Below, one piece after another: positions 1 to 37,170 of a stretch of 64,000 nucleotides of DNA (its first letter is position 1; each line of letters begins with the position of its first letter). Position numbers and translations under genes: made by a program. This DNA comes from Lates calcarifer (lineage: Eukaryota > Chordata > Actinopteri > Centropomidae). The DNA is taken from assembly GCF_001640805.2 (NCBI RefSeq), contig NW_026116709.1:62001-126000 (forward strand), read 5' to 3'. Under the pieces are notes generated by a model. That model saw only the letters and a program-made list of their open reading frames with translations, was not told the origin of the DNA and made no database searches.

Positions 1-2653
1 GCTCAAGTCCAAGTTCAAGACTTCATCAGGTGGACACAAACTCACACGCCACATGAATGATCATGTTGCTCTGTAACTGCTGAATGCAGAAATAAGCAAC
101 TGTATACTAACAACTTTATCATATCAATTTAAAAGATGATGGTCCATAAATGTTGTGTTCAATGCTTGTTTCTGCTGCCCCCAGGTGTCCAGAAAAATCA
201 ATGATTACAGTTTTATACAAACACACTTCCTTCTCTTCAGGCAGCTTTGCCTGCATTATGCACCAGTAATGAAGGGGTCTTCCAGGGTCTGTGGGCCCCA
301 CATGAATGCTCTCCTCCCCCTGGCACTCACCAACCACCACTGACACAAAGACTGAGTTCCTAGTACTGGTGCCACCGGGCAAGTTCACTATTGAGCAAAG
401 GAACTCTGACTTGATGACTCCTTAACTCCTCCATTAAACAAGTTCCCAGATTTCTTCTCACTTCTTGGTGAGAATCCATCCTAATTAAGACACAGGGCAG
501 AGATACAGGGAAAATATGTAAGAGAAAGAGTAATCAGTAAAACACTGAATTAGTAAAAGAGGAACTGACATATGATGTGTATACATTCAAAAACTGCTTT
601 CATCTGCTCAAAATTAGCCTGTAGTTTGTAATTAGTCTGTCTTCCTGGATGTTAAAGTTCAGTTTGGCAGTTTTCTCGGGTCCCTCCCCAACTGTAACAA
701 AATGGGCAAGACTCATTGATCTCTCCGATCCAAGTATACAGAGCAGACAACTAGCTAACTTTAGCTCTAGTTTGTGTCTCTTACGCATATCTGCTGGTCG
801 TACTAGCTTTAACAAGACAGATAAGAAGAATGGTAAGAAAACATTTGTATAGTTTGATGACTATATGAACAAGATTTATTCTACTATTGTGGAAGTGAAC
901 ACAACATCGGTGGCTGTGCTGTATTCAGCACACAACAAAATATTTAGGGCTGATGAATACAATAAATATGATGAACAGCCGGCTGTGGGTATGCTCTGAC
1001 ATTTCCTCACAGAAACACACTAGAGAGCCTCTTGTACAGCACATGTACCCACACAGTAACATTCAAAGGGCCATTCTTTGCATGAGAGACACAGAGAGTC
1101 TGACAGTAGAAGACCTGCTCAACTTCTCTGTCCATGTTATACTGAGCTGTGATTAATCAGTCTCCGCCATGTCCGCTGACCACACGTCACAGATTGGCCA
1201 CAAGGCCATGCCTTCTATAATCATGCCTCTGTTGTAATTGTTAAATATGCTGGGAGAGAGGCTTCTATCAGAATTTGAAGATGTAGTGACTCTTTAATAA
1301 TCCAGATTATGAAGAGAAACCATAGGAAAAAAATGCAGTCTTGACATGCAGAGCAAAAATGAAAATGATCAAAATATTCTTTATGCCTTGCACAGTGAAT
1401 GTTTTGCCATGTTACACGTGACTGAATAAAAATGTCACTGATAGAAAAACAACAGGCAGCTCAGACAAGCTGAGTGCTCTGAAGTCTCAGATTCTCATAC
1501 TGTCCCTGATAAGCAGTCCTCCAGAGGAAACAACAAAGTGTCATTTCTCATTGTCTTCCAGTTTCTGATCTGACACCTCTACCAAGAACACAGTCTTACT
1601 CCTAAGTCGTCACATACAAACGAATGGTCAGGACTGATGAATGATCAGGACCCACTGATGTCACACAGTACAACATCCACTTGCAGTGACTATGGCATTA
1701 TTTAACCTTTTTATGGTTATGATAAAACACTAACAGCATTTGCTCAAGATTAAGGAAAGACTATGGTCTAGTTTGATACAGAAAAAGTTCACAATGACTT
1801 CAGACACAACATGTTTTTTTATATTCAGCCAAAATCACCATCTATTCCTAACCTTAACCAAAGTGCTTTTGTTGCCTAATCTACTGACAGTACTCAGGAT
1901 GCAGACTCTGGTCTCTGTTGTGACAGTCATGCACTTTGTATACCTGTCATTACCCTGAACCACTTCCTGGTAACTTCACTGCTGTTAATTAAATGTTGTG
2001 CCTCAGTCATGCCTTAGTGTACCCGGCATATTTAAAAATGCTAAAGTGGTACCCAGTGAAATGGTCCTGACCAAGCCTTCACATGTGATAAGTTGGTAGT
2101 GAGAACATGTTGGTATCTGTTGTCTTAAAACTAGCCTCTACTGAACTGAAATGATTTTGATTGTTTCTGTCTGATAACATTTAGGAGATGCAGTTATTGA
2201 AAACATCAGTAAAAGAATATTTAATATTTATTTTGACAGTGTCAGTGTGATATCATATCATTCCATATTTGGACAAGAATAATAATAGTAATGTTGAGCC
2301 CATTGTTTTAAATCATAACTTCTTTGTGTGTCTTAATCACTGTTGGTTCCAAAAGCAGCTTATAGGTGCATTACTGCCAACAAACTTGGTGTTGGGCAAA
2401 AGACCAGATTATGTAATATATCTCAGAATAGCACAGATTAAAAGGACTTTGTACTGGCATACATGGGACACACTTGCCTACCAATTAATGCCAAGCCATA
2501 ATTCACATGCCCACTAGAGGTCAGTTTAGACATTATAAAAAACTACAAATGCTTGTTTTTCATGTGGAAGCAACCTCCTCCTGACAATGAACCTACAAGT
2601 GAGAGGAACAATATTGATGAATGATAGGACAGAAGAAGAGCTAGATGGTTTTA

Positions 2654-2654
2654 G

Positions 2655-2726
<72 letters not shown>
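2654..2726. repeat. (ATCT)n microsatellite
   Basis: About 18 uninterrupted ATCT units, followed by a decayed stretch of GCCT, GTCT and ATTT units to about 2770. The open frame across it, encoding repeated Ser-Ile-Tyr-Leu, is an artefact of the repeat. Confidence 0.97.
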
Positions 2727-3539
2727 GCTTGCCTGCCTGCCTTCCTGTCTGTCTGCCTATCTATTTATTTAGGTTATAATTTTCCATTAGTCATTAAGAA
2801 GGTGGTGGCAGAGTTAAACTCATCTGCCAAATCAATGTAATCTTCAGGATATAGCTTTACAGTGGATTTTGTAATGGTGTGATATAGTGGAAAGAGGTTT
2901 GAAAACCTGTTTGAATCATTCAGAAATTCCACATTTCTGTGGCTGCAAGAAGATTATGAACTTTGCACAGTAATTATCATATTAGAATGTTCCAACTGTA
3001 TACGTACCTCTCTGATGATGAATGTATTTTAGGCTACAGTGTCAGCGGCATCTCTGGAACCTGATAACAACTGAAAAGCTATAAAGGCAGGATTAGTAAA
3101 AAATTAAATGGCGAATAATGTTCAAAGCCAAGATAATTATGAGATTTATAAGAGACTATAAGCAGTGTAAAGTATTAGACACACTGGATACTTTACAGTT
3201 AGTACAGTATTTGTCAGTGACAGTGTAAGGCCTAACCTAAAAACAAGGACTGTACTTACTTTTGCACATCCTTTTGTCATTCATGTTGAGAATTACTACC
3301 TAAGGAAATAAAATTTGTAATACAGAATGTATTGTGTACTGTATTGTTGATGTGAAAATTCAAAAAAGGTTTCCTCTTTAGAGAGAGTAAAAGATTACTT
3401 ATTATGTTAACCAACTGTATTTAGAGATGACCGATAGATACAGATCTTCACTGGACATACACCTCACAGTGACTTTGCCTTAGATGGTGGGATGTTAATC
3501 CCTCGGTGTTCACAGAGAGAATTAACTGTAATAAAATAA

Positions 3540-3745
3540 GGGTTGCATGGTGGTGCAGTGGCCTTGCTTGGAACTTGCTGGCCAGCTGGAAGCTTTCTGT
3601 GTGTCTGCATGATGTCTATGTGCCTGCGTAGGTTTCCTTCTACAGTCTAAAGTCATGCAGGTTAGTTTAACTGCTGACTCTAAATTACCTGTGAGTGTGA
3701 TTGATTGTTTGTCTCTACATGTTAGTTCTGTGATAGAGGAAAATG
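3540..3745 (+). mobile_element. tRNA-derived SINE, degraded copy
   Basis: It starts with a tRNA-like A-box region (TGGTGGTGCAGTGG). Further on it has the shared SINE body: 'agtctaaagtcatgcaggtt' followed by 'gactctaaatt' and 'gtgagtgtgattg'. The same body occurs near 22.1, 36.7, 51.1 and 63.7 kb in this window. The B box is eroded here. Confidence 0.7.
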
Positions 3746-6523
3746 TAATTTAATTATTTTGGATCCAGGAAGATGTCAAGCAACTTCCAGCTATTACCTG
3801 AGCCATACGATGTCCTCTCTACAACAAAGACTTGGAAAGAGGACAGACTACACAAAACTCAATACTTCTTCACACAGAGAAGAGAGAGAGGGGAAGACCA
3901 AGAGAAAGGCCAAGAGAAAGAGAGTTAGGTATACAGCTTGCACACTCGTGCAGAGGGTTACAGAGACGCAGCATGTTTAGAATGTTCTCGGTGGCACGAC
4001 CGACATGGACATTAGTTCATTTGGCAAAATGAGTATATTCAAAGTAGGACCAACCCACCACAAGGATAACAGCAGGCATGGGAACCTAAAAGATTAGTTT
4101 TCAATTTGGATTTAAAGGCCTCAGCAGAGTCAGGCTGTCTGATGTCAGCAGGGAATTTATACTACTGGAGAGGGGCATGATAGGAAAAGACCAGCAACCT
4201 GCTGACGTCTTTTAACTCTGTGTTCAGCACACATGCCCATTTAGATAAGTCATTAGCAGCACCATGAAGTCAGATCTAACATGGATAGGTAGCTGATAAT
4301 GGGAATCAAATCAAATATTTTCAAAGTTTTATATTTTCACTGAGCAACTCCTAAAATTATAAATAGCAGTTTTTCCATAATGCTAAACTGGAGCTGTCAC
4401 CATATACAGTGCACCATCAGACTGCACTGGTTAGCCAATATTAATGCCTTCAGACCCCATAATAGAAAAGGTCAGTGTCGAACACATCAACCCACAGACT
4501 CACAGAGAGAAAACTGATATCAATCTTCTCATCTGATTGTTGCCTTGATGGCAAACTTGATGTGTTTTTCAGAATGTCATAGAGTTAAGCTAATTATTTC
4601 CAACTCCCAAACACAATAACAAAGAAAGTTCTATTCTTTTTTTCTATGTTCATGTCTGCCTGTGTATTTGTGTGCATGGTTACAGACACACTCTCTTATT
4701 CTAATCCTCTAGACAATGTCAGCCAAAAGATGTTTATTAATAACCCAGCTGGGGCCTAGAGAGGGGAATAACTGACATCGTCACCCCACTGGCCCCATAC
4801 ACTATCCATCCCCAGGAGAAATCCAATTATAGGCATTGAAGACCAGGTGATGGAATAGGGTTACAGGACAGGCATTCCTTCCCAGTCTCAGTTTGTATTG
4901 TGTTTGTTCTATCTCACAACCTCTAACCCCATCACCAAGACACTTTATAGAAAATCAACACTTTAAATATTATTTAAAATAAAAGACTGTCTACCATGAG
5001 GAAAATGTGGTTCTAGTTATGAATTCAAGCATATTTCTTTTAACACAGCATTTTGCCTTTGAGGCCAATCACAAAATTTAGTGGAGATAAATTTCAACCA
5101 CATTGTCACTTCTGAAGAAGAATGTTTTGTGCATCAGTCTATGGCTCTCCCCTGAAAAACACTGTACGCGTTAGAGCTTCCTCCAAAATTGGACACATAA
5201 GCATTAAATCTGATTTATATTTTAGGTAAACAATGGATCAAATGACCATGTGTGATATGACTCCTTTCCCTGAGCTCTTTGAAGCCTTTTACCCACTTGC
5301 ACCTCATCATTCTGGTACTGTTTCGTACACTTGCATGCCACTCATCAATCTTGTTTACAACAGCAGCAGCAGCTGTTTTCAGAAAAAAAGCTCTGACAAA
5401 CTTATTGTTTACTACCTGCCTAGCAGCAAACAGCAGGCAGACACAGTAAGTGACTGGCTGGTGAACATAGTGGTGCATTTAGCAGATCATGGTTCCTTTG
5501 TCTTAGAAAATATAACATGTTTTGGGGTTTTATTATCCATATTATAAAATCATTTAAATGTCTACCATGTCTAATTGTGAGTGCTTCTTTGTAGATAAGT
5601 GCATTGACTTTATTATTGATACATTCACAAGTTAACATTATGATTTATTAAGAAACAACTCCTTAGACATCTGTTGAATTCATCTAATATAAACTAGTTT
5701 GTTTTCAAATTCCAAAATCTTTCAAAAATCATGGCACCCATCATCAATACATACAGCATTCACATGCATTGTTTTTGAAACTATATTCATTATTCCTTCT
5801 CCAATAAATGACACATGTTGTGTGTGAAGATGTAATTCATATTGCCCACTCTTGTCTGTCACTGTAAACTTAAATGGTGTTGAATGGATATGAGTCACTT
5901 AATGGCAGCAACAGCTGTTGTTTAACTACAGGGTGGCCTTAACAAAAAGCTGACTTAAATATGGAAACCTGTTACCACACACTTCTATATCAAATGCAGT
6001 TTCGTGTATTTAGAGATATCAGAGAGATATTTAAATGAATCAAGTGCCCTGAGACGTTTTGAAGATAAAATGTCAGCTGAAGTCTGGCAATCACAAAGCC
6101 ATAACTGACAGGTACTTTAACATCCAACCTTTGTTTGGCCTGTAATTTGAGCAGTGTGTGTTGGATAGAAAAAGAGAGAAGCATTTTCCTTTTTTACAGT
6201 CTTCTATTAACATTCAAGCTTTTGTCAGCCTCCTTTTATTTCATATTAAATCCATTATATTGATCACTGATCATAATACTTGATTCTATTCTTTTCAGTG
6301 CTGTTTTTCACTAAGGAACTGACATCACTAGGAAAAATGTTAAACTTACAGTGGATAAATTAGAGAAACTCTGAGGCACTCAGAATGGAACCATACATAC
6401 AAACATGTTGTCTGTGGGCAATTCACTTTTCATAGGAGTTGTGACTGTGGGGGATGGAGGAGGGTGCAGTCCTGTGGGTAGGTTAAGGGGCTTAGAAGTG
6501 GGAGTGTCTCCCCCAATCTGTCA

Positions 6524-6529
6524 TATAAA
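6524..6529 (+). promoter_or_regulatory. Probable TATA box of tropomyosin gene
   Basis: TATAAA lies 140 bp upstream of the start codon, with a CCAAT pentamer just before it at about 6513. The transcription start would be expected near 6555, giving a 5' leader of about 115 nt with no intron. This is inferred from position only. Confidence 0.45.
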
Positions 6530-6668
6530 TGGTCTCCCTCTGTCTTTGTCAGAGTTTGGTGTCTCCACCAGTTTGTCAGGCTCTCGGGTCATTTGTCTTG
6601 CACCCATTTGTCTTCCCCTCTCTTGTCATTATCCGTGGCTGGCGAAAACCCATTAAACCTCAGCCAAA

Positions 6669-20373
<13,705 letters not shown>

Positions 20374-20376
<3 letters not shown>

Positions 20377-20770
20377 AACATCCTGAAGCACCACCTTCCT
20401 GACAGGTTGTAGTTCCAAGACTCCTTGGAAGCCTTTTACTGATGAACATCACCTCTTGGCTCAAATTTCTCTCAGTCCACCCACCCCACCCCAACTCCCA
20501 CCCACTTTTTGTCCCACCTATGTTTTCCTCATTCGTTAACTGTTGAACTGTTGAAATCTGGATGTGTCTGTTTTTAGTATTTTCTCAATATCTCTGCCAA
20601 ACTTCCTCCTTTTCAGTTGGTCTCAGTTAAGCCATTGTGTTTTCTTTTTAGGGATGTTTTTGTCTGGCTTCACTCTTCATTGTACTTCTGTCAAATCTGT
20701 TCTGTACCAGTTTTAAACAACAGAGGGAAGAAATGCTTCAGTTAATACATCTGTGTCCATGGCTGTCTTT
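20374..20770 (+). other. tpm3: tpm3 terminal exon (stop codon plus 3' UTR)
   Basis: An acceptor 'cttgtgttttcag' precedes CTAAACATCC. Joined to exon 9a, which ends ..TCCAT, it makes ATC-TAA (Ile-stop), so the stop codon lies in this exon. The C-rich UTR leads to an AATACA variant poly(A) signal at about 20744 followed by a TG/T-rich stretch. The 3' end is an estimate. Confidence 0.75.
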
Positions 20771-21019
20771 ATTATACTCAAGATTTTGATTTTTTACAGT
20801 TTTTATTGTAGTTTAATAGTAGTTTACTTAGTCTCTACAAGGTCATAATTACAAAAACCTTTGCAAGAGGTTTAATCACCATCACTCAGTAATTATTATG
20901 CATAGCTTTTGAAATACTTGTGCAAGTTTGTGATAAACTCCAAGTCAGCAGCCACAAGAGCAACAACAAGCAGAGCACACATACAAAACCACTGACATGC
21001 AGTTAGCATCTACCACATT

Positions 21020-21440
21020 ATTACATATTAAATGCAGGTATAAGTAAGTACCATAGAATAGGTCTTATATCTTACAATATGAGCAATGTGTATGCATAGT
21101 TGTGCAGTTGCAGTTATAGTGTTTAAATCCAGAGATGAGGTGGCTTGAATGGGGAACAGTGAATGGACATGTGTCCAGCACCTGTGGATGGGATTGTTGC
21201 TGATAAATATCCTCAGTGGTATGCAGCTGTGCACCACCCACTGGAGAACATTGCGGTCTGAGATGGAGCAGTTGCTATACCATAGCGAGATGCAGTTGGT
21301 GATAATGCAGCAGTAAAATCCACCAGTATCCTCAAACACAGGTGACCTTTCTTCAGGATCCAAAGAAGGTAAAAGTACTGTTGCGCCTTTTTAATCAGGA
21401 TGGAGGCATTCAGAGTCCAGGTGAAATCCTCTGAGTTTGA
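21020..21440 (-). mobile_element. LINE reverse transcriptase C-terminal relic (Rex1/L2 type)
   Basis: On the minus strand there is an EDFTWTLNASILIKKAQQ block, followed by remnants of the NCISLWYSNCSISDRNVLQWVV block and a histidine-rich tail, in shifting frames. The same blocks appear in the better preserved LINE at 40.2-42.1 kb. Confidence 0.6.
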
Positions 21441-21539
21441 TCCCCAGCTCCCCCTGTCCTACAAATCAAAATGTCCTTGGTAAGTCCACCTTGAAAAGGT
21501 GGGGTTTGAGTAAATAGAATTTTTTTTAAAAACTGCTCT

Positions 21540-21810
21540 AACTTGTTAACAAGGACAGCAAAATGAAATCCAAGACTTTCTGTGATTGCCACACGCATGC
21601 ACATGACAGGTGGTGTGTAAGAATATGTCTGAACTGAAGCAGTTCTGCAGGAAGAATGGTCCAAAATTCCTTGTGATTATTGTGCAGGTCTGATCCACAG
21701 CTACTGAGAGAGCCTGTTTGAGGTTATTGCTGCCAAAGGAGGTTTGACCAGTTGATAAATCCAGGGTTCACTTACTTTTTCCACCAGCATATTGAATGTG
21801 TGTTTAATAA
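21540..21810 (+). mobile_element. DNA-transposon remnant (Tc1-like tail)
   Basis: A decayed frame resembles the end of a Tc1-family transposase (EEW...FEVIAAKGG). It is followed by 'ggttcacttactttttccac', a phrase common in fish transposon ends. Family assignment is tentative. Confidence 0.35.
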
Positions 21811-22084
21811 AGATAGAAAAGATTCTGTTGTTGTGTGTTATTACCTTAAGTGTGTTTGTCTGTCTGTACTTAGGCTGTACGTGTGAGTGTTCAAAGCCAA
21901 GCTGACCCTGTTTTCCATACAAATGACCAACGAGTGCTTCACGTTTCGTAACGCTGACTATCCTGGATGTGCTACCCTGCTATACCCCTTTCATTCAACA
22001 GCTCAACAACAGAAGTTCACTACATCCACACTGGACAAGATCTATGGCTCACTGAAGGAAACAGAGTTTCCAATCCTAGCTCAC

Positions 22085-22255
22085 ACTCATATTCACACCT
22101 ACAGACAATTGAGAGTCACCAATTAACCTGTGTGCCTTTGGACTGTGGGAGGAAGCTGGAGAACCAAGAGTGAACCCATGTAGGAACAGGGAGCATGCAG
22201 AAACACACAGAAAAGACCTAGGTGAACCACAGTTCAAACCCAGAACCTGCCCACT
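22085..22255 (-). mobile_element. tRNA-derived SINE, reversed fragment
   Basis: Contains the reverse complement of the shared SINE body: 'gactgtgggaggaagctgga', preceded by 'agagtcaccaattaacctgt' and followed by a reversed B-box-like 'ggttcaaac' region. Confidence 0.65.
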
Positions 22256-24132
22256 GTTATAAGGGCTAATTACAGTTACACAATTAAAACAGAGCAGAAA
22301 ATTAATTAATGTTTTCCTGTATAAGATATATTTAGAATGTGTTTGTTCCGAAATAGTAAATAAAGCCTAGTCTGTTCCTCATTCAGTGATGCAGGTCTGT
22401 ACTGCAGTGATATTAAAGTCTGGCTTAGCTTCACAAGAAGAAATAACAAAACGGAAAATGATAGTAGGAAGTTAATGTAAATATTCATGAGAATGGTCAT
22501 GTATTTTGTGTGCAGAAGCATCTGCATTTGTTATATTCCACTGAGTGCTGTGCAACACAAAGTTCCAGCCCATCCATTCATTCAGTAGAGTGATGAGTCC
22601 TCTGTAGTTAAATGATCTGACATCAGCTGATCAGCTGAGTGAATAAAATAATAAATTCAACAGCACCCAAAACTAGTTTTACTGCCATATGGCAGTAAAT
22701 AATTGCCATAATAATATTAGGAATTATATCAGCAAATATTTGACTTTGAAACTCATCTCTCTTAATTTATGTGATATTCATTTCAGTTTGTGAAATTCAA
22801 GTCAATTTTAAACACTTTATTTTTAATATATATTTATTCTGAGATTTGCTGTGGCTTTGTCATCAAGCACAATTTTATTAGCTTCAGGAAACTTGAAATT
22901 TAAGTTGTATCTGCAAATTACAGACTAGAATCTCAATTGAGGTTTGGTGTGGTTCAAGCAGAATAACATATTAACTGCAGGCTATTATATATTATTAATT
23001 TTCTTGTAACATTTATAGTGAAAATCTATAATATGTAAATGTTTTGGGTCAGAGAGTTGTATATTAATAAAACTATATTTTTGAAAAAAATCATGATACA
23101 AGTCCTGTTTTTAGTCCACATTGCTTATACTTACCTCTAAATCCAGTCTGATTTACATCATTCAGTAATGTGCTGGAGGACACTTTTTTTTTTCACCTAG
23201 GATAGCGAATGTACAACCTACCTAACTCTGCCTCTGATGGGCTGGGCTAGTGCTTGATACCTTCTTTGGTTCAGTTGGTTAAGTTTAGATATGAAAAGTG
23301 ATGACTGGTTAGGATTATGGTCAGAACATCCAGGTAAGCCAGTCAGAGGCGGAGTAGGGTGGGTCATGCCATCACTTTCCCAGTTGTCCAATTTTCACAT
23401 GTGAATGGACTAAAGAACAAGGAACTGTCTGTTGGCCAGTTTTGCAAAAAATGCATTATGTCTGTGGCTAATGTTAATTTCACAGTGATCCTTACTCCCT
23501 AGAGTCAAGCAGCAGAAGTTAAGTGACAGCATTCAAATACTACTGACCCATTTTTAGGTGAACTAGATATGCAAAAGTAGTCTTACATGTCACTGTTTAT
23601 AACACAGGAAAAAAAAGGGGGCATAAATGAATAGTGAACCCACTTCTCCATGCTCCACTGGTTATAGAGTAAGTACACATACACAACTATGCATATTGGC
23701 TGTCTGACAACAAATGTCCTTGCCAAAGTTAAAAACCAAAACTACAGCCTTGACCCTGTAATCCTGCATTGTGAAACATGTCTTTACCCTTCACAATGCT
23801 GTACTTAGAATGTGTGGGAAGTTATGGAGTGTAGTTTAATGCTGAAATCCTTCAAGGACTACACCCATACCACATGTCAAACGTATTTGTTTGCCATGTC
23901 ACTGGGATTTTGATGAGTACATCAACATCACTTTCATCTCTGTGTGTCTACTTGAGTTTGGTTAAAGGCCATCACCCTGGGTTGGAGACAGTTTACATAT
24001 CTTGGAATGGCGAATATCTTCCAGATTCAGTGTAGATGCTCTGTGTTATCAGAAATTCATAAGGACTTAGGAAAAGAGAGCAGTGGCACAGAGAGAATAT
24101 GACTGCACTTACATTAGGCTTTTTTAACCAAC

Positions 24133-24138
24133 TTTATT
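24133..24138 (-). terminator. Probable poly(A) signal of DAPK2-like gene
   Basis: TTTATT on the plus strand is AATAAA on the gene strand. It lies about 1.8 kb beyond the stop codon. The 3' UTR would then run 25954 down to about 24115 and carry a (CA)n tract. Other AATAAA-like sites nearer the stop could also be used. Confidence 0.4.
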
Positions 24139-25669
24139 TATAACATGTTGAGGGTAAGTACAGTGACAAACTCGGTGCATTAAGCTACAATTCAGTAAAG
24201 TTTCTTATCCAAAACAGAATCACATATCCTGAAGAAAGGATGTTTTCAGTGTATACAGAAGGTATATTTAACCATCAGTCACTCGCAGAAAGTAACAACA
24301 AAAAGGATATTGTTGAAAATAAAAACATAGAACATGTAAAATAATAGTATGTGCTGTATTTGTGGTATGACCAGTAACCATTATTTCACATTACAGTATT
24401 TAGTATTTTCAGTGTTTTTCTGGCACCTGTGCTGCCATATTTTCACTGTTTTTTTAAAAACATTTTTTTAACAGTGTAGGCAAACATAAATCATTCTTTA
24501 TGTTTAAAAATACCCTTTCTTGTAACATCACTTTTAACCATTTCAGTTCTGTGATATGTGTTAATATTAATTAACACATTCTTCTCTTTGTGTAGCTTAT
24601 TACAGTGATTAACATCACTGCAGTTGCACTAGCTTAGATTTACTGCAGTGTGTCAGATGAATCATCTGAATGAGAAGAAACCATTGACAGATACAGGTTA
24701 TTTCAACAAACATATCAATGCAAACATGACTGAGAAAAAAAGAGACAAATTATAACTTTGGTATTTTTTCAAAATAATAAAAAATCTGATGATTGTTCAA
24801 GTTTTTGATGAAGTCAGATGACAAAAATATAATAGTTGTAGGTAGTGAGGTTATGTACAAAACATGATTGTCGCCATTTTAAAAAAAAATCATGTGATAC
24901 AAGTGATATAATACACAAGAGTACAAAATATGTACGGTACTGATTCAAATATTGTATCTTGTGCAGTATGGGATCACAACAAAATTAGACACTCTCTGAT
25001 ATAGTCATAATGCCCCCAAAACCTGCAAATTCCCTCCCAGATAACTGATGATGTTTTGAACATCAGTGGATTTGAGTTTGAATGGTTTGTTGTTTCTTGA
25101 AATTGGCAACTAACACGTCCTCATGAGGACTAGTACTAAGGTCAGATTTGAACTTAAAATGGATAAGAAAGCTCTCTCATAGCTTTTTAGTCTGTTGTTA
25201 AGTCTCTCTCTAAAGGAATCTACAGTTAAAGCTAGAGTATGATAACATATTCACCAGTCATTCATGACATCTGGGAAATAAAACAGGTCCAAAGGAATGA
25301 GAGACATGAGCTGTAATGTGATATGATGAGACAAACAAGCCAACAAGCCATGTTATTTGGAGATCAAACTGAAGGTAAGCAGACCTGTAATGTGGCTAAT
25401 AATCCCTCACTGTACAAGAAAACTGTGTACACAACACAGATTGACAGAGCTAACCTGGAAGTTTGTTTCCAACCTGTCTGATCAGCTGACTGCTCATGTT
25501 TCTTGACCTGTCTGACTTGTTCCTCATCACTGTTCCCAGATCTTAGTTATTCACTTGGTGACTACAATGTTAACATAACTGATTAAAATGATGGCCAGAG
25601 CTCAAAAAATAAAATACAATGTAACTATTAATAATGCATGTGATTAAATCATCCCTTTTGCTCCCACAG

Positions 25670-25670
<1 letters not shown>

Positions 25671-25733
<63 letters not shown>
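25671..25733. repeat. (TG)n microsatellite in kinase 3' UTR
   Basis: 31 TG units without interruption. On the minus-strand transcript this is a (CA)n tract 220 nt after the stop codon. Confidence 0.97.
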
Positions 25734-25735
<2 letters not shown>

Positions 25736-25954
25736 CATCAATATAAAAGTCATGGAAGACTTGGCATAAAATTAGTTTTACATTTTTCAAAAAGAGGCAG
25801 CACTCACTCCCCAGGCACATCAGTTAGAGTATATAACATTCGGCAACATTTAGATCATTTCACTTGAATAGTATAACAGAGAGCATGCCCCCTCAGTGAT
25901 TCTGCCCACCAGCCTGAACCTCTCTGGTGTGCTGCTGCCTCTCTTTTGTCACCT

Positions 25955-35718
<9,764 letters not shown>

Positions 35719-35760
35719 GTTGATTTACTTCGATTCGCCTAGTCCTTAGTCAGCCTGCTC
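35719..35760 (-). other. dapk2: 5' UTR part of the kinase start exon
   Basis: On the minus strand TTTAAATAGCCAG precedes GAGCAGGCTG, a good acceptor 42 nt upstream of the ATG. The coding start therefore lies in a second or later exon. Confidence 0.6.
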
Positions 35761-36619
35761 CTGGCTATTTAAAAGGCAAAGTCAAGTGTTTCATGATCCT
35801 CCAAAGTCTGCATACAGTTGGACCTGAGTAAGAGTGCTGTAAGTCAGAAATGACATATTATCACAGAACACGGTGCTCTACACTGTATGTTAACAGTTGA
35901 AAAGGAAACAAAAGCTGAGACAGCAAGCAACCCACCAATATTCCCAGTGATTCTTTAAAATCTAAAATCTGGCCTCAATAGATTACAGGTGTTTTTCAAT
36001 AATATTCCTGTTGAATGCCTGTGATGCTGATCCAAGCCCTTTACCCTTTTTTTAGATCAGTTTTGAGTGACTGCTGAGTATAGATTTATGAGTTACTTGA
36101 GTTACTGAGTTTCCTCAAGACAGATACAGGTTGAGAAAATCTGAATTAGGTGTAGTTTTAGATACAGTGATTTATCATTATATCTTAACACAAAAGTAAC
36201 ATCCAGCTGATGAAGTTTATGTTTCTGCACTAAAAACTGTGTTTGCTAAGTGGTTTGTTGGGACACTCTTACAATAACCTGAATGTTTTCCTCCAAATTC
36301 TCCTGCTGTCATTTGGTTTCATGTTGTTGTCAGGTGACCTACCAGGTGATGATCTTGAGTGTTTATCTGCACTGGACTTTAACCAAGGCAACATTTTGTT
36401 CTAGATTAATGCAGATATATTATCTCACCATACCTTAAAAATACTTTGACTTTTCCTGATCAGAGTGCTCACCCCATTGACTCAATTTTGTGATTTGAGA
36501 GTTGATAGACAAAATTGAAATTCACTACTTAGTTCCCAGAGAATCCAGGTCTGTGTGCCACAAGTCAATGCAAACATGGTCTTATGCAGGGCCCCAGACT
36601 AACTTTTTCCACTAGCAGC

Positions 36620-36915
36620 GCTTACAGAAAATTGATTAGCACTGTCGCCTCACAGCAAGAAGGTTCCAGGTTCCAACCCCAGTTTCTCTCTGTGTTCTCC
36701 AGCTTCCTCCCACAGTCCAAAGACATGCAAGTTAATCAGTGACTCTAAATTGTCCGTGGGTGTGAATGTGAGTGTGAATGGTTGTTTGTTTTCTCTATAC
36801 GTATGTCAGCCCGGTGACAGACTTGCAATCTATCCAGGGTGTACCCTGCCTCGCGCCCAATGTCAGCTGAGATTGGCTCCAGCCCCTGTGACCGTTAAGG
36901 ATAAATGGTAAAGAT
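36620..36915 (+). mobile_element. tRNA-derived SINE, best preserved copy
   Basis: Contains 'attagcactgtcgcctcaca', a B-box-like 'ggttccaacccc', the body 'cacagtccaaagacatgcaa' and a 3' module 'ccagggtgtaccctgcctc' ending in GATAAATGG repeats. It sits in the long 5' intron of the kinase gene. Confidence 0.75.
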
Positions 36916-37126
36916 AATGGATGTTTTATTTTTAAGGAAAAAAAGTATTTTTAAAATCTACATGGATAATTTAAGTTACCCTTTAATATGGGAGAAAATA
37001 ATAATAATCCTACACATTTTTGTGAGTGATTACACAGTGCAGCGTAAAAAATAACAACCACAAAATATCACTGGGATTTGAACTGTGATCTGCTCATCCT
37101 CATAAAGTCAGGCTGAAGCCACTCAC

Positions 37127-37170
37127 CAGAATCAGAATCCTTTATTAATTCCTTGTGGGAAATTGTGGCA
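37127..37170 (-). mobile_element. LINE 3'-end fragment
   Basis: The reverse complement reads 'aatttcccacaaggaattaa' followed by TAAAGGATTCTGATTCTG, the same type of 3' terminus found at about 42090-42125 in the LINE nearby. Only the tail is present, as expected for 5'-truncated insertion. Confidence 0.5.

Larger units (their letters stand above)
1..6400. other. Gene-free upstream region
   Basis: I see no convincing gene in this stretch. The open frames are short, lack family motifs and have no matching splice sites. It holds a SINE fragment (3540-3745) and an ATCT microsatellite (2654-2726). A minus-strand open frame at 119-388 is unexplained; its sequence looks like part of an interspersed repeat rather than an exon, but I cannot name the family. 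The part nearest 6.4 kb is the likely location of distal control elements for the tropomyosin gene, though I recognise no clear MEF2 or CArG cluster. Confidence 0.5.
20780..24110. other. Intergenic region between tpm3 and the kinase 3' end
   Basis: No gene is visible. It contains a LINE reverse-transcriptase relic (21020-21440), a probable Tc1-like tail (about 21540-21810) and a reversed SINE (22085-22255). From 22.3 to 24.1 kb I see only AT-rich unique sequence. Confidence 0.6.

Noticed and set aside
119..388. 89-codon minus-strand open frame near the window start
   Set aside because: No recognisable family, no good splice sites at its edges, and the sequence style is that of an interspersed repeat.
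2587..2772. Open frame with repeated SIYL units
   Set aside because: It is just the translation of the ATCT microsatellite.
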